Shown: positions 27,946 through 38,205, counted from the first letter of the stretch. The stretch is DNA of 44,637 nt from Caulobacteraceae bacterium (GCA_031291685.1 JARLIP010000151.1:1-44637); one strand, 5' to 3'. Notes: generated by a model not told the origin, from the letters alone. Numbers and translations: made by a program.

Positions 27946-28602
27946 TCAGGCCGCCGCGCCCAGGGCGGACAGGCCGGATTCGCCCAGCCGTCCAGGGGCC
28001 GCCGCGTCGATCACCCTCAGCACGGCGTCTTCCCCCAGGGGCCGCGCCAGATAAAGGTCGGCGCCGCAGTCCTGCGCCAGGTGATCCAGACCATCGACTG
28101 TCGCGGGGACCATCAGGGCGATGCTGGCGTGGGCGGAGCCGCCGGCCTCCAGATCGCGGATGGCGCGGATGGCGTCGGGGCCGTTCATCACCGGCATGTG
28201 GAGATCCATCAGGATCGCATCGAAATTCCAGGTCCTGGCGGCCTCGAGGCCTTCCGCTCCATTGACCGCCTCGTGCAGTTCGACCCGTCCGCCCAGCATG
28301 ATCCGCAGGGCCTGCCGGTTCACCGGATGATCATCCACCACCAGCACGCGGGGCCGACGGCCGGCGCTCGGGTCAACGAAGGATAGGGTAGGGGGGAGAG
28401 GCTGTTCCATGGCGATGGCCCGACTCAATGAGCCATCATTGCGCGCCCAATTCACCAACAACTCGTAACCAGCCGGAGCGTCGCAAAACGCGACAGGATG
28501 GGCGCTGATGGACGCGGAGTCGTGAAATCCCCAAGGAACAAGCTGCGCCAGCGCTTGGCGAAGGTCCGCACACGGTCCATTTAGAAATTTCCCCTGCGTC
28601 AA
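27946..28602 (-). CDS. Atypical response-regulator receiver protein with unrecognised N-terminal extension
   Basis: RPRVLVVDDHPVNRQALRIML...DAILMDLHMPVMNG...IALMVPATVDG...ADLYLARPLGEDAVLRVI. Confidence 0.8.
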   Translation of the reverse strand: MTQGKFLNGPCADLRQALAQLVPWGFHDSASISAHPVAFCDAPAGYELLVNWARNDGSLSRAIAMEQPLPPTLSFVDPSAGRRPRVLVVDDHPVNRQALRIMLGGRVELHEAVNGAEGLEAARTWNFDAILMDLHMPVMNGPDAIRAIRDLEAGGSAHASIALMVPATVDGLDHLAQDCGADLYLARPLGEDAVLRVIDAAAPGRLGESGLSALGAAA

Positions 28603-28694
28603 TTTGGCCCTGGCGCAGTTGGCGGTGTTTCGAATGTGAATGCACCTTTATGAAGGGCGCCAGACGGCCTGGGCCGCGAGTACCTACGCATTGA

Positions 28695-30224
<1,530 letters not shown>

Positions 30225-30230
30225 CGCCTT

Positions 30231-30341
30231 CTCCTCCCCGCAATAGCGTAGCGACGCGACGGAGGGGGCGGACCGACCCTCCGTGCGCCCCCTCAGCCGG
30301 GGCTGCGCCCCGACAGCTCCCCCGTTGGCACGGGGGAGCAG
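30231..30341 (+). repeat. Dispersed multi-hairpin repeat, copy C (internally shortened)
   Basis: ctcctccccgcaatagcgtagcgacgcga|cggagggggcggaccgaccctccgtgcgccccctcagccggggctgcgccccgacagctccccc; lacks the GGGGGAGGTGTCGCGGGGC segment. Confidence 0.75.
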
Positions 30342-30350
30342 GACATGGTT

Positions 30351-30491
30351 TCCTCCCCTGCAAAGCGCAGCGACGCGGGGGAGGTGTCGCGGGGCGCAGC
30401 CCCGTGACGGAGGGGGCGAACCAGCCGTCCGAACACCCCTTCAGTCAGGACTGCGTCCTGACAGTTCCCCCGTTCTGCGAACAGGGGAGCA
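30351..30491 (+). repeat. Dispersed multi-hairpin repeat, copy D (direct tandem with C)
   Basis: tcctcccctgcaaagcgcagcgacgcgggggaggtgtcgcggggcgcagccccgtgacggagggggcgaacc...acagttcccccgttctgcgaacaggggagc. Confidence 0.85.
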
Positions 30492-30536
30492 GATGCCTCA
30501 TCGCGAACAAAAGTGCTTAGGCGTCAGGTGTTCGGC

Positions 30537-30908
30537 TCAGGTACCGTCGCGGGATCTGAGCCGCCCCCAGAGGATCAGGCCCAGATCGGCGGCCAGGGCG
30601 CCGGCCACGCCGCCCATGGCCTTGGCGATGGCGTCGTGTAGGCCCGCGTCCCGTCCGGGCGCCAGCCTTTGACCGAGTTCAAGCAGGATGGCGATGGCCA
30701 CGGCGCTGGGCGCCACCAGGGCCGCGCGGCGGGGATAGGCGATCACAAAGGCCGCCGCGGTGACAAAATAGGCCGCGAACCGCTCGGTCTGGGCGTCGCC
30801 CAGATGCGGGCGCAGGCCCTGCGGGCCGAGGGTCGCGAAAACGACGAAGGCGGCCAGGACCCAGGCCGCCAGGGAAAGCACTGTATGAAAGAGCCCGGAC
30901 TTCGACAT
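30537..30908 (-). CDS. VanZ-like family membrane protein
   Basis: Several hydrophobic helices; LSLAAWVLAAFVVFATLGPQGLRPHLGDAQTERFAAYFVTAAAF. Confidence 0.65.
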   Translation of the reverse strand: MSKSGLFHTVLSLAAWVLAAFVVFATLGPQGLRPHLGDAQTERFAAYFVTAAAFVIAYPRRAALVAPSAVAIAILLELGQRLAPGRDAGLHDAIAKAMGGVAGALAADLGLILWGRLRSRDGT

Positions 30909-30987
30909 CCGGGCATCAGCGTCCGATTCGCCCCCTGACGCACCTTGCGGCAGGTCAGCGGGCGTCCGGTTCTGTCAGGTGAAGCCG

Positions 30988-31401
30988 TTAGTCCATCGGA
31001 TGGTCGGCGGTGAACAGGGCGCTGCTCAGCCCCGCCACGCAGCTGGCGATATCGCCGCTCTGGGCGTCCAGGCCGAGTTGGGCGCAGGCGGACTGTTCCT
31101 CGCGCAGGATGACCGAGGAGGAGGCGCGGAAATAGGAGGGCGCCGGCGCCGCGCTGGTCACCGAGATGTTCAGCGCCTTCGCCGAACCGGCGGCGTCCAG
31201 AGCCGCGGCGAGGCTGGCGACGCAGGCCTGATGGTGGGCTTCATTGGGAGAAACGCCCAGGGTCGACTGGCAGATCTGGCCAAGGGTCGGGGTCAGGCCC
31301 GTCGGCGAAGCGGCCTGGGCGGAGGAGGTGGTCAGGCCCACGGCGGAGAGGGCCAGGGCGAGGCTGGCGCAGGCCAGGGCGGAACGGACCGAATAACGCA
31401 T
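30988..31401 (-). CDS. Secreted hypothetical protein
   Basis: Signal peptide MRYSVRSALACASLALALSAVGLTTSSAQA; no family recognised. Confidence 0.65.
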   Translation of the reverse strand: MRYSVRSALACASLALALSAVGLTTSSAQAASPTGLTPTLGQICQSTLGVSPNEAHHQACVASLAAALDAAGSAKALNISVTSAAPAPSYFRASSSVILREEQSACAQLGLDAQSGDIASCVAGLSSALFTADHPMD

Positions 31402-31578
31402 GATGGTCTCTCAAGGCCGACGCTGGTCGCTGCCCGCAAGGGTTTCAGCAACCACTGACGTGGCTGGATTTGATGTCTGCGGTGTCGGGAGGAGCCGCCA
31501 GCCCCCGAGCCTGTCGCTCGGTCCGTCGGTGCGACCCGGCTGGTCGCATCGGCTGATCTCTCAGTCGATGTTTGTTGC

Positions 31579-31604
31579 ATACCATGGGATTTTCTCCATG
31601 GTAT
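31579..31604. promoter_or_regulatory. Perfect inverted repeat upstream of lysR
   Basis: ATACCATGG-gattttct-CCATGGTAT. Confidence 0.55.
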
Positions 31605-31612
31605 CCCTGGGT

Positions 31613-31633
31613 TTCGGGAAGGTCTTTCCCGAA
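31613..31633. promoter_or_regulatory. Second perfect inverted repeat upstream of lysR
   Basis: TTCGGGAA-ggtct-TTCCCGAA. Confidence 0.5.
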
Positions 31634-31652
31634 TTTGGCAAAGGATGCTCCT

Positions 31653-32552
31653 ATGGACCGTTTGGAGGCTATGGCCGCCTTCGTCGCGGTGGCCGACAGC
31701 GCCAGCTTCACCCGGGGGGCGGCGAGGGTAGGCAAGCCCGTTTCCACGGTCAGCCGGCTGGTGGCGGCCCTGGAGGCGCACCTGGGCGCCCTGCTGCTGG
31801 CCCGGGATACGCGAAAGGCGATGCTGACCGACCAGGGGCGGGAGTATCTGGCCCACTGCAAGCGCATCCTGGCGGATGTGGACGAGGCGGAATCCGCCCT
31901 CGGTCGGGACGCCCAGTCGATCACCGGCGCCCTGCGCCTGACCGCGCCGGCTGTGCTGGGCCGGATGTTCGCCGCCCAGACGGTCAGCGCCTTTGTTCGC
32001 GACCACGCCGAGGTGCGGGTGGAGATCTCCCTGACCGACCGTCTGGTCGATCTGATCGGCGAGGGCTTCGACCTTGCCATCCGCACCGGGGATCTTGAGG
32101 ACTCCGAACTGATCGTGCGGCGGGTCGGCGTGTTCCAGCGCATTCTGTGCTGTTCACCGGGCTATCTGGAACAGGTCGGTCCCATCACCGCCCTGGACGA
32201 CCTGCAACGGCTGAACTGCCTGGTCTTCACCCGCCTGCGGCCCCTGGCTGAATGGCCCCTGGCGGACGAGACGGGCGAGGTCCACAGAACCCCGGTTTCC
32301 GGCAGGATCGTCGCCGATGACATTGACGCCCTCTATGAGGCGGCCCTGGACGGCGCCGGGGTGTTGCTGACTCCAAGCTGGCAGGCGCGCCAAGACCTGC
32401 GTTCCGGCCGCCTCGTGCCCGTGCTGCCCCAATACCGCACCCCCTCGGTGCCGGTCTGCATCCTGTTTCCCAGGGCCAAGCTGCTGTCCGCCCGGGTCCG
32501 CGCCTTTGTCGACGCCGCGGCGGCGGCCCTGCCGGCCTTTCTGGCGGAATAG
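31653..32552 (+). CDS. LysR-family transcriptional regulator
   Basis: MDRLEAMAAFVAVADSASFTRGAARVGKPVSTVSRLVAALEAHLGALLL; start trimmed from the ORF at 31572. Confidence 0.92.
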   Translation: MDRLEAMAAFVAVADSASFTRGAARVGKPVSTVSRLVAALEAHLGALLLARDTRKAMLTDQGREYLAHCKRILADVDEAESALGRDAQSITGALRLTAPAVLGRMFAAQTVSAFVRDHAEVRVEISLTDRLVDLIGEGFDLAIRTGDLEDSELIVRRVGVFQRILCCSPGYLEQVGPITALDDLQRLNCLVFTRLRPLAEWPLADETGEVHRTPVSGRIVADDIDALYEAALDGAGVLLTPSWQARQDLRSGRLVPVLPQYRTPSVPVCILFPRAKLLSARVRAFVDAAAAALPAFLAE

Positions 32553-32561
32553 GGGCTCAGA

Positions 32562-34166
32562 CTAAGCGATCAGGGCCGGATCGACCCCCTCGGCCAGCAG
32601 ACGCTCGGCCAGGGGAGCAAGCCCCCCAGCGTGGGCGCGCCACTGCTGGGCGGCGTGGGCATAGATGGGCTGGCGCACCTGAACGGCGCTCTGGGTGCTG
32701 CTGGGGGCCGGGTTGCGGTGGGGGGCGAGGCAGGCGGGGTCCCAGGCCAGGCCCGCACGGTCAACCAGCCGGCGGGTTTCGCCCTCCTGGTCGGCCACCA
32801 GGGTCTCATAGGACACGGTGATCAGCCGGTCCCCCAACAGGCCCCGCCAATGGTCCGACAGGCGTAGGTAGGCGGCGATGTAACGCCCCAGGTCGTCCAG
32901 GTCGTAGGAGAAGGGATAGCCCTGATTGAACAGGGTCTTGTACATCGCATAGCCGCTGGCCATGGGGTGGCGGGTCAGTTGCACCAGCCGGGCGCCGGGC
33001 AGGGCGGCGGCGATCAGACCGGCATAGAGATAGTTCATCGGCAGCTTGTCGATGAAGCGCGGCAGGTCCTGCGCCGCCGTCGCCAGGCGGCCCAGATAGG
33101 CTCCGCCGATCCGCTCCGGCGCCGTGGCGGCGGTCAGTTCCACCAGGGCCTGTTTCGAGACCGCCTGACCCCCGGCGGCGGCGCGGCCCAGGCTGGTGAT
33201 CACCTGGGGCATGTCGTTGAGCTCGCCCAGGGAGGTCACGTCCGGGTGACTGCTCAGGATGCGCTCCACCAGGGTGGTGCCCGACCTGGGCAGGCCGAAG
33301 ACGAAGATCGGCTGGGTCGAGGCGCATCCCGGCCCGGCGCGGGCCAGCCAGTCGGCGTCGAACACCGCCATGATCCGCGCGATCGTATCGACGTCGTCGG
33401 CCACGTCGTAGCGCAGGTTGCGGCGGCGCAGGCTCGCCCCCGCGCTCACCTGGGCGAAGGCGTCCTCGGCCCGTCCCAGATCCTCATATTCCTTGGCCAG
33501 GGCGTAGCGCAGCTGCACCTCGCCGGCCCAGGCCCGGGGCGGCGGGTCCAGCCGGGCGTTCAGCTCCAGCACGTGGTTGCGTTCCGGGGTCTGGGTGCGC
33601 AGTTGGGAGCGGGCGCCATAGGCCTCCCAGTCCCGCGGCGCGGCGGCGATGGTCCGGTCCAGCAGGGTCTCGGCCTCGGCGAACTGCCCCAGGAAACGCA
33701 GCACCGCGGCCATGTTGAAATTCAGGGCCGGATCGTCCGGCAGGCGCTCGGCGGCCCGGCGCATCAGCACTAGGGCGAGGGCGTGCGCGCCCATCAGGCT
33801 CAGGGCGTTGCCCAGTTCGTGCAGCAGCCGCGCGTCGCCGGCCACGGCGGTTTCGGTCAGCTTGGCCGCGTCCAGGGCCTCGGCGGCGCGGCCGGCGGCG
33901 TGCAGGGCGCGGACCCGCTGCACCAGCAGAGCCGCTTCCCTGGGCGCCAGGGCTAGCCCCCGGTCGGCGGCGGCCAGGGCCTGGGACGCCTGACCCAGAT
34001 CCAGGGCGAAAATGCTGGCGGTGAGCCAGCCAGGGGCGAAGGCGGGGAACCGGCGGGTCAAGAGGTCGATGGCCTGCCGGGCGGCGGCGGCGTCCCGCCG
34101 GGCCATGGCCGCCCGCGCCTGGCGGTCCAGCGCGCGGGCCTGATCCAGCTCCACCGAAGGCGTCAT
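32562..34166 (-). CDS. TPR-repeat sulfotransferase family protein
   Basis: TPR-like N-terminus; PAPS loop IFVFGLPRSGTTLVERILSSHPDVTSLGELND; IDKLPMNYLYAGLI. Confidence 0.9.
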   Translation of the reverse strand: MTPSVELDQARALDRQARAAMARRDAAAARQAIDLLTRRFPAFAPGWLTASIFALDLGQASQALAAADRGLALAPREAALLVQRVRALHAAGRAAEALDAAKLTETAVAGDARLLHELGNALSLMGAHALALVLMRRAAERLPDDPALNFNMAAVLRFLGQFAEAETLLDRTIAAAPRDWEAYGARSQLRTQTPERNHVLELNARLDPPPRAWAGEVQLRYALAKEYEDLGRAEDAFAQVSAGASLRRRNLRYDVADDVDTIARIMAVFDADWLARAGPGCASTQPIFVFGLPRSGTTLVERILSSHPDVTSLGELNDMPQVITSLGRAAAGGQAVSKQALVELTAATAPERIGGAYLGRLATAAQDLPRFIDKLPMNYLYAGLIAAALPGARLVQLTRHPMASGYAMYKTLFNQGYPFSYDLDDLGRYIAAYLRLSDHWRGLLGDRLITVSYETLVADQEGETRRLVDRAGLAWDPACLAPHRNPAPSSTQSAVQVRQPIYAHAAQQWRAHAGGLAPLAERLLAEGVDPALIA

Positions 34167-34188
34167 GGGCGGCGGGCCGGGGCGGGGG

Positions 34189-34827
34189 TCACGTCTGGGC
34201 GGCGGGAGGCCGGCCCAGGGCCGCATCGAGCCAGAACCAGCACATCTGGTGCGTGCGCGCCTCGGCTATGCTGCCGGGATTGAGGGAGATTTCCAGCCAC
34301 ACCCCGTCCAGCATCAGCATCAGGCCGTCGGTCAGCTGGGCCACATCGACCTTGGCTCCGGCCTCCGCCACCAGGGCGGCGAGGGCCTGGGACAGGAGTT
34401 GCCGGCGGCCCGCCAGATAGCGGCCAAATGCGGCCTTTAACTCGGGCATCCCCCGGGACAGTTGCCAAAAGGCGATGCTGGCGCCGATGGAGCTGTCGCC
34501 GGCCCAGTCGGTGGACAGATAGGCGTCGATCACCGCCTCCATCCGCCCCCGGGCCGAGGGGTAGGGCGCGTCCACCACCGGGGCCAGCTTGGCCATGAAC
34601 CGCTCGACCAGCAGGTCGTAGGCGGCCACCAGCAGGTCGTGCCAGTTGACGTAGAAGTGGCCGATCAGGCTGGGCGCCACCCCGATCTCTCGGCAGACGC
34701 TGCGCAGGCTGGCCCCCTCGGCGCCGTCCCGGGCCAGGCAGGTCAGGGTGGTCTCGATGATCTGCAGGCGACGCTCTTCGGGCTTCAGCCGCTTTCGCCG
34801 TCCCGCCGTCGCTTCCGCCGCACTCAC
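34189..34827 (-). CDS. TetR-family regulator, BetI-like
   Basis: ERRLQIIETTLTCLARDGAEGASLRSVCREIGVAPSLIGHFYVNWHDLLVAAYD. Confidence 0.9.
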   Translation of the reverse strand: MSAAEATAGRRKRLKPEERRLQIIETTLTCLARDGAEGASLRSVCREIGVAPSLIGHFYVNWHDLLVAAYDLLVERFMAKLAPVVDAPYPSARGRMEAVIDAYLSTDWAGDSSIGASIAFWQLSRGMPELKAAFGRYLAGRRQLLSQALAALVAEAGAKVDVAQLTDGLMLMLDGVWLEISLNPGSIAEARTHQMCWFWLDAALGRPPAAQT

Positions 34828-35969
34828 GTCCCGCCGTTCTCCCCAGCCTCCGACATCCTTGCATCCAAGTAGCGGCGCATATCAAGATTGGCGTCCTCCA
34901 TGGGGGCATAGAAGCCCTGGACGTGGACGCGGCTGCCCATCCCCTGCTGCACCCGCTCGCAAATCGCCCAATCCTGCTGGTTGATCGTGTCCCAGAAGCT
35001 GCTGGCGTCGGTGTGGTCGAAGCCGTCCCGGGCCATCTCCGATTGGGCGAACAGGAACAGGCATTCCACCCGGGTGGAGGCGGGTCCCTGGGGCCAGAGT
35101 ATGACGGCGGCCACGTGGTCCGCCGCCAGGCTGAGGAACAGGTTGGGATAGATCAGCTCGCCCTTGTGTCGGGTCTGCTCGTCCTCGTTCAAGCCGGGGA
35201 AGGGCGCGCGGTCGGTGGTTCCGGTCCAGGTGAAGGTGGTGGCGCCCTCCCGGTGCGGCACCCCGCGCTCCCATTCCAGGCCCGATCCGCCAGCGGCGCG
35301 GAAGGCCGGCACGATGGCGCACAGCTCCGGGTGCACCGGGCCGCAGTGGTAGCACTCGTTGTAGTTCTCGCAGATGATCTTCCAGTTGGCCTCGACCTCG
35401 TAGGTGATGCGGTGGCCGATCCGCAGGTCGGACAGGGGATAGTTGGCGATCCTTTGGCCCGCCGCCCCGATCTGCTCGGCCAGGGGGATGGCCTTGGCCG
35501 GGGTCAGGTGCAGGAACACGAACCCACCCCACTCCTCGCAGCCCACGGGATAGAGCCCATAATCCTCCCGGCGAAAATCCGGATCGTCGCTGAGGAAGGG
35601 CGCGCCGATCAGGGCGCCATCGGGGCTGTAGGTCCAGGCGTGGTAGGGACAGCGGATCAGGCCGGTGGCGCTGACGGCGGGGGGCAGGGCCGGCCGGCCG
35701 GGCTTCTCCGAACCGGGCGCCAGGCACAGCCGCGCCCCGCGATGGCGGCAGACATTATAGACGGCGTTCAGCCTCCCATCCTTGCCCCGCACCAAAAGGA
35801 TGCTTTCCCCGGCCAGTTCCACCACCCGCCAGGCCCCGACCCCGGCGATCTCCTCGGCGCGGCAGACCACCATCCATTCCTGGCTGAAGATCCGCGCCGT
35901 CTCGGCGGCGAACTGGGCCGGGTCGATGTAGCTTTTGGAGGGCAGGGAGGGTTCGAGCGTGGTGGTCAT
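34824..35969 (-). CDS. Rieske non-heme iron oxygenase alpha subunit (quaternary-ammonium oxygenase type)
   Basis: Rieske CRH...CPYHAWTY; catalytic NWKIICENYNECYHCGPVHPELC with Glu three residues before the first His; 4-bp overlap with the TetR gene. Confidence 0.9.
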   Translation of the reverse strand: MTTTLEPSLPSKSYIDPAQFAAETARIFSQEWMVVCRAEEIAGVGAWRVVELAGESILLVRGKDGRLNAVYNVCRHRGARLCLAPGSEKPGRPALPPAVSATGLIRCPYHAWTYSPDGALIGAPFLSDDPDFRREDYGLYPVGCEEWGGFVFLHLTPAKAIPLAEQIGAAGQRIANYPLSDLRIGHRITYEVEANWKIICENYNECYHCGPVHPELCAIVPAFRAAGGSGLEWERGVPHREGATTFTWTGTTDRAPFPGLNEDEQTRHKGELIYPNLFLSLAADHVAAVILWPQGPASTRVECLFLFAQSEMARDGFDHTDASSFWDTINQQDWAICERVQQGMGSRVHVQGFYAPMEDANLDMRRYLDARMSEAGENGGT

Positions 35970-36049
35970 GAGTGGGCCTCACCAGACTTCCCGGTTTTCC
36001 CGGCGAATGCCGGGAGGATCGGAGTAAGAGCCCAGCCCGCTTCCCAGCC

Positions 36050-38122
36050 TCATGCCGTCACCGCGCCATTATCCAGGCGGTAGGGCAGGGCTTGGTCGGG
36101 CGTGTCCAGGGACCGGGCGTAGAGGTGGCCCGAATGGATCGCATGAACCAGGGCGCCCGGGGCGGCGACGTCGCCGATCCGGTCCACGCCGCGCACTCCG
36201 GCGGCCTCCCATTCCCCCTTACGGGTGGCCAGGGCGTCATAGAGGGCCGAGCGAGGCCGGCGCAGGCCCACCACCACCAGGGAGCCGCAGGGGCGTTCGA
36301 TCCGGCTGCGGGTGAAGATGTCCTCCAGCACCAAGCGGCCCGGAATGAAGTCGGCCACGCTGCGGCGGGTGATCACCTCGACCTTCAGTCGCTCCAGGCT
36401 GGCGTGCACATTGGGCTGCTCGTTGGTCATGATGGTCCAGGCCGAGGCGAAGCCCGCCGGGGTGACATAGGTCACCGCCGCCCCCTGCATGGCCAGCCGC
36501 TCGGCGATGCAGCCGCCCATATAGTAGTTGTCGTAGTCGAACACGGTCACCGGCCCGGGGATCACGCGGCCGGCGAACACGTCCTCGGGGGTGTAGATCC
36601 CGGGGCCCTCGAACAGCTCGCCGGGGATCTCCATGCGCGCGTCATAGCGGGCCGGGACCCACTCGGCGCCGGTGGCGATCACCACCCGCTCGAAGCCGAA
36701 GCCCAGCACGTCGTCTGCGCTGATGTCGCTGTCCAGATAGATCTGGGCGTTGGCCGCCTTGGACAGGGCGCCCAGGCGATAGTCCAGCACCCGGCGCCAG
36801 GCGTTCAGCCCGGGCAGTTCGGCCTCGGCCAGGATGCGCCCGCCGGCCCGCTTGCCGCGCTCGGCCAGGGCCACCTCATAGCCCCGCCGCGACAGGGTCA
36901 GGGCGCAGTCCAGCCCCGCCGGCCCCGCCCCCACCACCAGGATGCGGTCCTTCGATCCAGCCTTGGCGAAGCGCTCGGGATGCCAGTCCCGGCGCCATTC
37001 CTCGCCGATGGTGGGGTTCTGGGTGCAGCGGATCGGCACCCCGTCATGCCAGCTGGAGATGCAGATATTGCAGCCGATGCATTCGCGGATCTCGTCCTCG
37101 CGCCCCTCGTCCAGTTTGCGTGGCAGGAAGGGATCGGCGATCGAGGGCCGCGCCCCGCCGATCAGGTCCAGCACCCCGCGCTTGATCTGCGAGACCATGG
37201 TGTCGGGCGAGGTGAACCGGCCCACCCCCACCACCGGTTTGGTGGTCAGGCGTTTGACGAAATCGATGGTGGGCTCGTGGCTGCCCTCGGGCGCCCAGCG
37301 CGAGGCGGAGCAGTCGGTCGGGCTGGAATCCATCTTCACGTCCCACAGGTCGGGGATCTCGGCCAGTTCGGCCACCACCTCGTGGGCCTCGGACTCCAGC
37401 CGGGTTCCCGGCCTTTGGCGCAGTTCCTCCAGGCTGATGCGCAGGGCCACCCCACAGGTGTCGCCCACGGCGTCCTTAACCGTCTCCAGGGCCTCGCGGA
37501 TCAGGCGGCAGCGACCGGCGATGTCGCCGCCATAGGCGTCCGTGCGCTTGTTCAGGCTGGGCAGCAGGAACTCGTGCAGCAAATAGCCCATGCCGGCATA
37601 GACATAGATGATGTCGAACCCCGCCTCCCGGGCGCGCAGGGCGGCCTGGCGATACCAGCCCAGCAGGGCCCGGATGTCGTCCAGATCCATCACCTTGGCC
37701 CGCTGGTTGGACATGAACCCCACATGGGTGGGCATCCAGCCGATCCCGGACGGCGACAGAGGCGGGATGCGGCTGGTGCGGTTCATGGTCATGGCCCCGC
37801 CGTGCCAAAGCTCGATCCCCGCCAGGGCGCCGTGGCGGTGCACGGCCTTGGTCATCATGGCGTGGGCGCGCACGTCGTGGTCGTCCCACAGGCGGGCGGC
37901 GGGCAGGGGGCTGTCGTCGGAGCTGGGATGGATCGAGACCGCCCCGGTGCAGACCACCCCCCAGCCGCCCTCGGCCTTGATCTCGCGAAAGGTGGCGCGG
38001 ACCTGGGGCAAGAGGTTGGTCATGCCGCTGGCGTGGGGCACCTGATAGAACCGGTTGGGCGCGGTCACCGGGCCGATCTGGACCGGCTCGAACAGAATGT
38101 CCCAACGGGGGTTGCGCGCCAT
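36050..38122 (-). CDS. TMADH/dimethylamine dehydrogenase-like FMN/4Fe-4S/FAD oxidoreductase
   Basis: OYE barrel NRFYQVPHASGM; CIGCNICISSWHDGVPIRCTQNPTIGEEWRRDWHPE; VVGAGPAGLDCALTLSRRGYEVALAE. Confidence 0.9.
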   Translation of the reverse strand: MARNPRWDILFEPVQIGPVTAPNRFYQVPHASGMTNLLPQVRATFREIKAEGGWGVVCTGAVSIHPSSDDSPLPAARLWDDHDVRAHAMMTKAVHRHGALAGIELWHGGAMTMNRTSRIPPLSPSGIGWMPTHVGFMSNQRAKVMDLDDIRALLGWYRQAALRAREAGFDIIYVYAGMGYLLHEFLLPSLNKRTDAYGGDIAGRCRLIREALETVKDAVGDTCGVALRISLEELRQRPGTRLESEAHEVVAELAEIPDLWDVKMDSSPTDCSASRWAPEGSHEPTIDFVKRLTTKPVVGVGRFTSPDTMVSQIKRGVLDLIGGARPSIADPFLPRKLDEGREDEIRECIGCNICISSWHDGVPIRCTQNPTIGEEWRRDWHPERFAKAGSKDRILVVGAGPAGLDCALTLSRRGYEVALAERGKRAGGRILAEAELPGLNAWRRVLDYRLGALSKAANAQIYLDSDISADDVLGFGFERVVIATGAEWVPARYDARMEIPGELFEGPGIYTPEDVFAGRVIPGPVTVFDYDNYYMGGCIAERLAMQGAAVTYVTPAGFASAWTIMTNEQPNVHASLERLKVEVITRRSVADFIPGRLVLEDIFTRSRIERPCGSLVVVGLRRPRSALYDALATRKGEWEAAGVRGVDRIGDVAAPGALVHAIHSGHLYARSLDTPDQALPYRLDNGAVTA

Positions 38123-38157
38123 GATCGACCTTCTGACTGGAGGCCGCTGACCGGCCT

Positions 38158-38183
38158 TAACTGAACATGTGTACAATAACTGA
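38158..38183. promoter_or_regulatory. Direct repeat in the CocE-TMADH gap
   Basis: TAACTGA-acatgtgtacaa-TAACTGA (minus strand TCAGTTA-N12-TCAGTTA). Confidence 0.4.
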
Positions 38184-38205
38184 TTTGGCCGCGCTTGTGG
38201 AGGCC

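Noticed and set aside
30231-30491. CRISPR array
   Set aside because: Only two adjacent long GC-rich repeats about 10 bp apart, without regular spacers; no cas genes in the window.
35972-38164. 730-aa plus-strand ORF
   Set aside because: Antisense to the TMADH-like gene, biased composition typical of GC-rich shadow frames.
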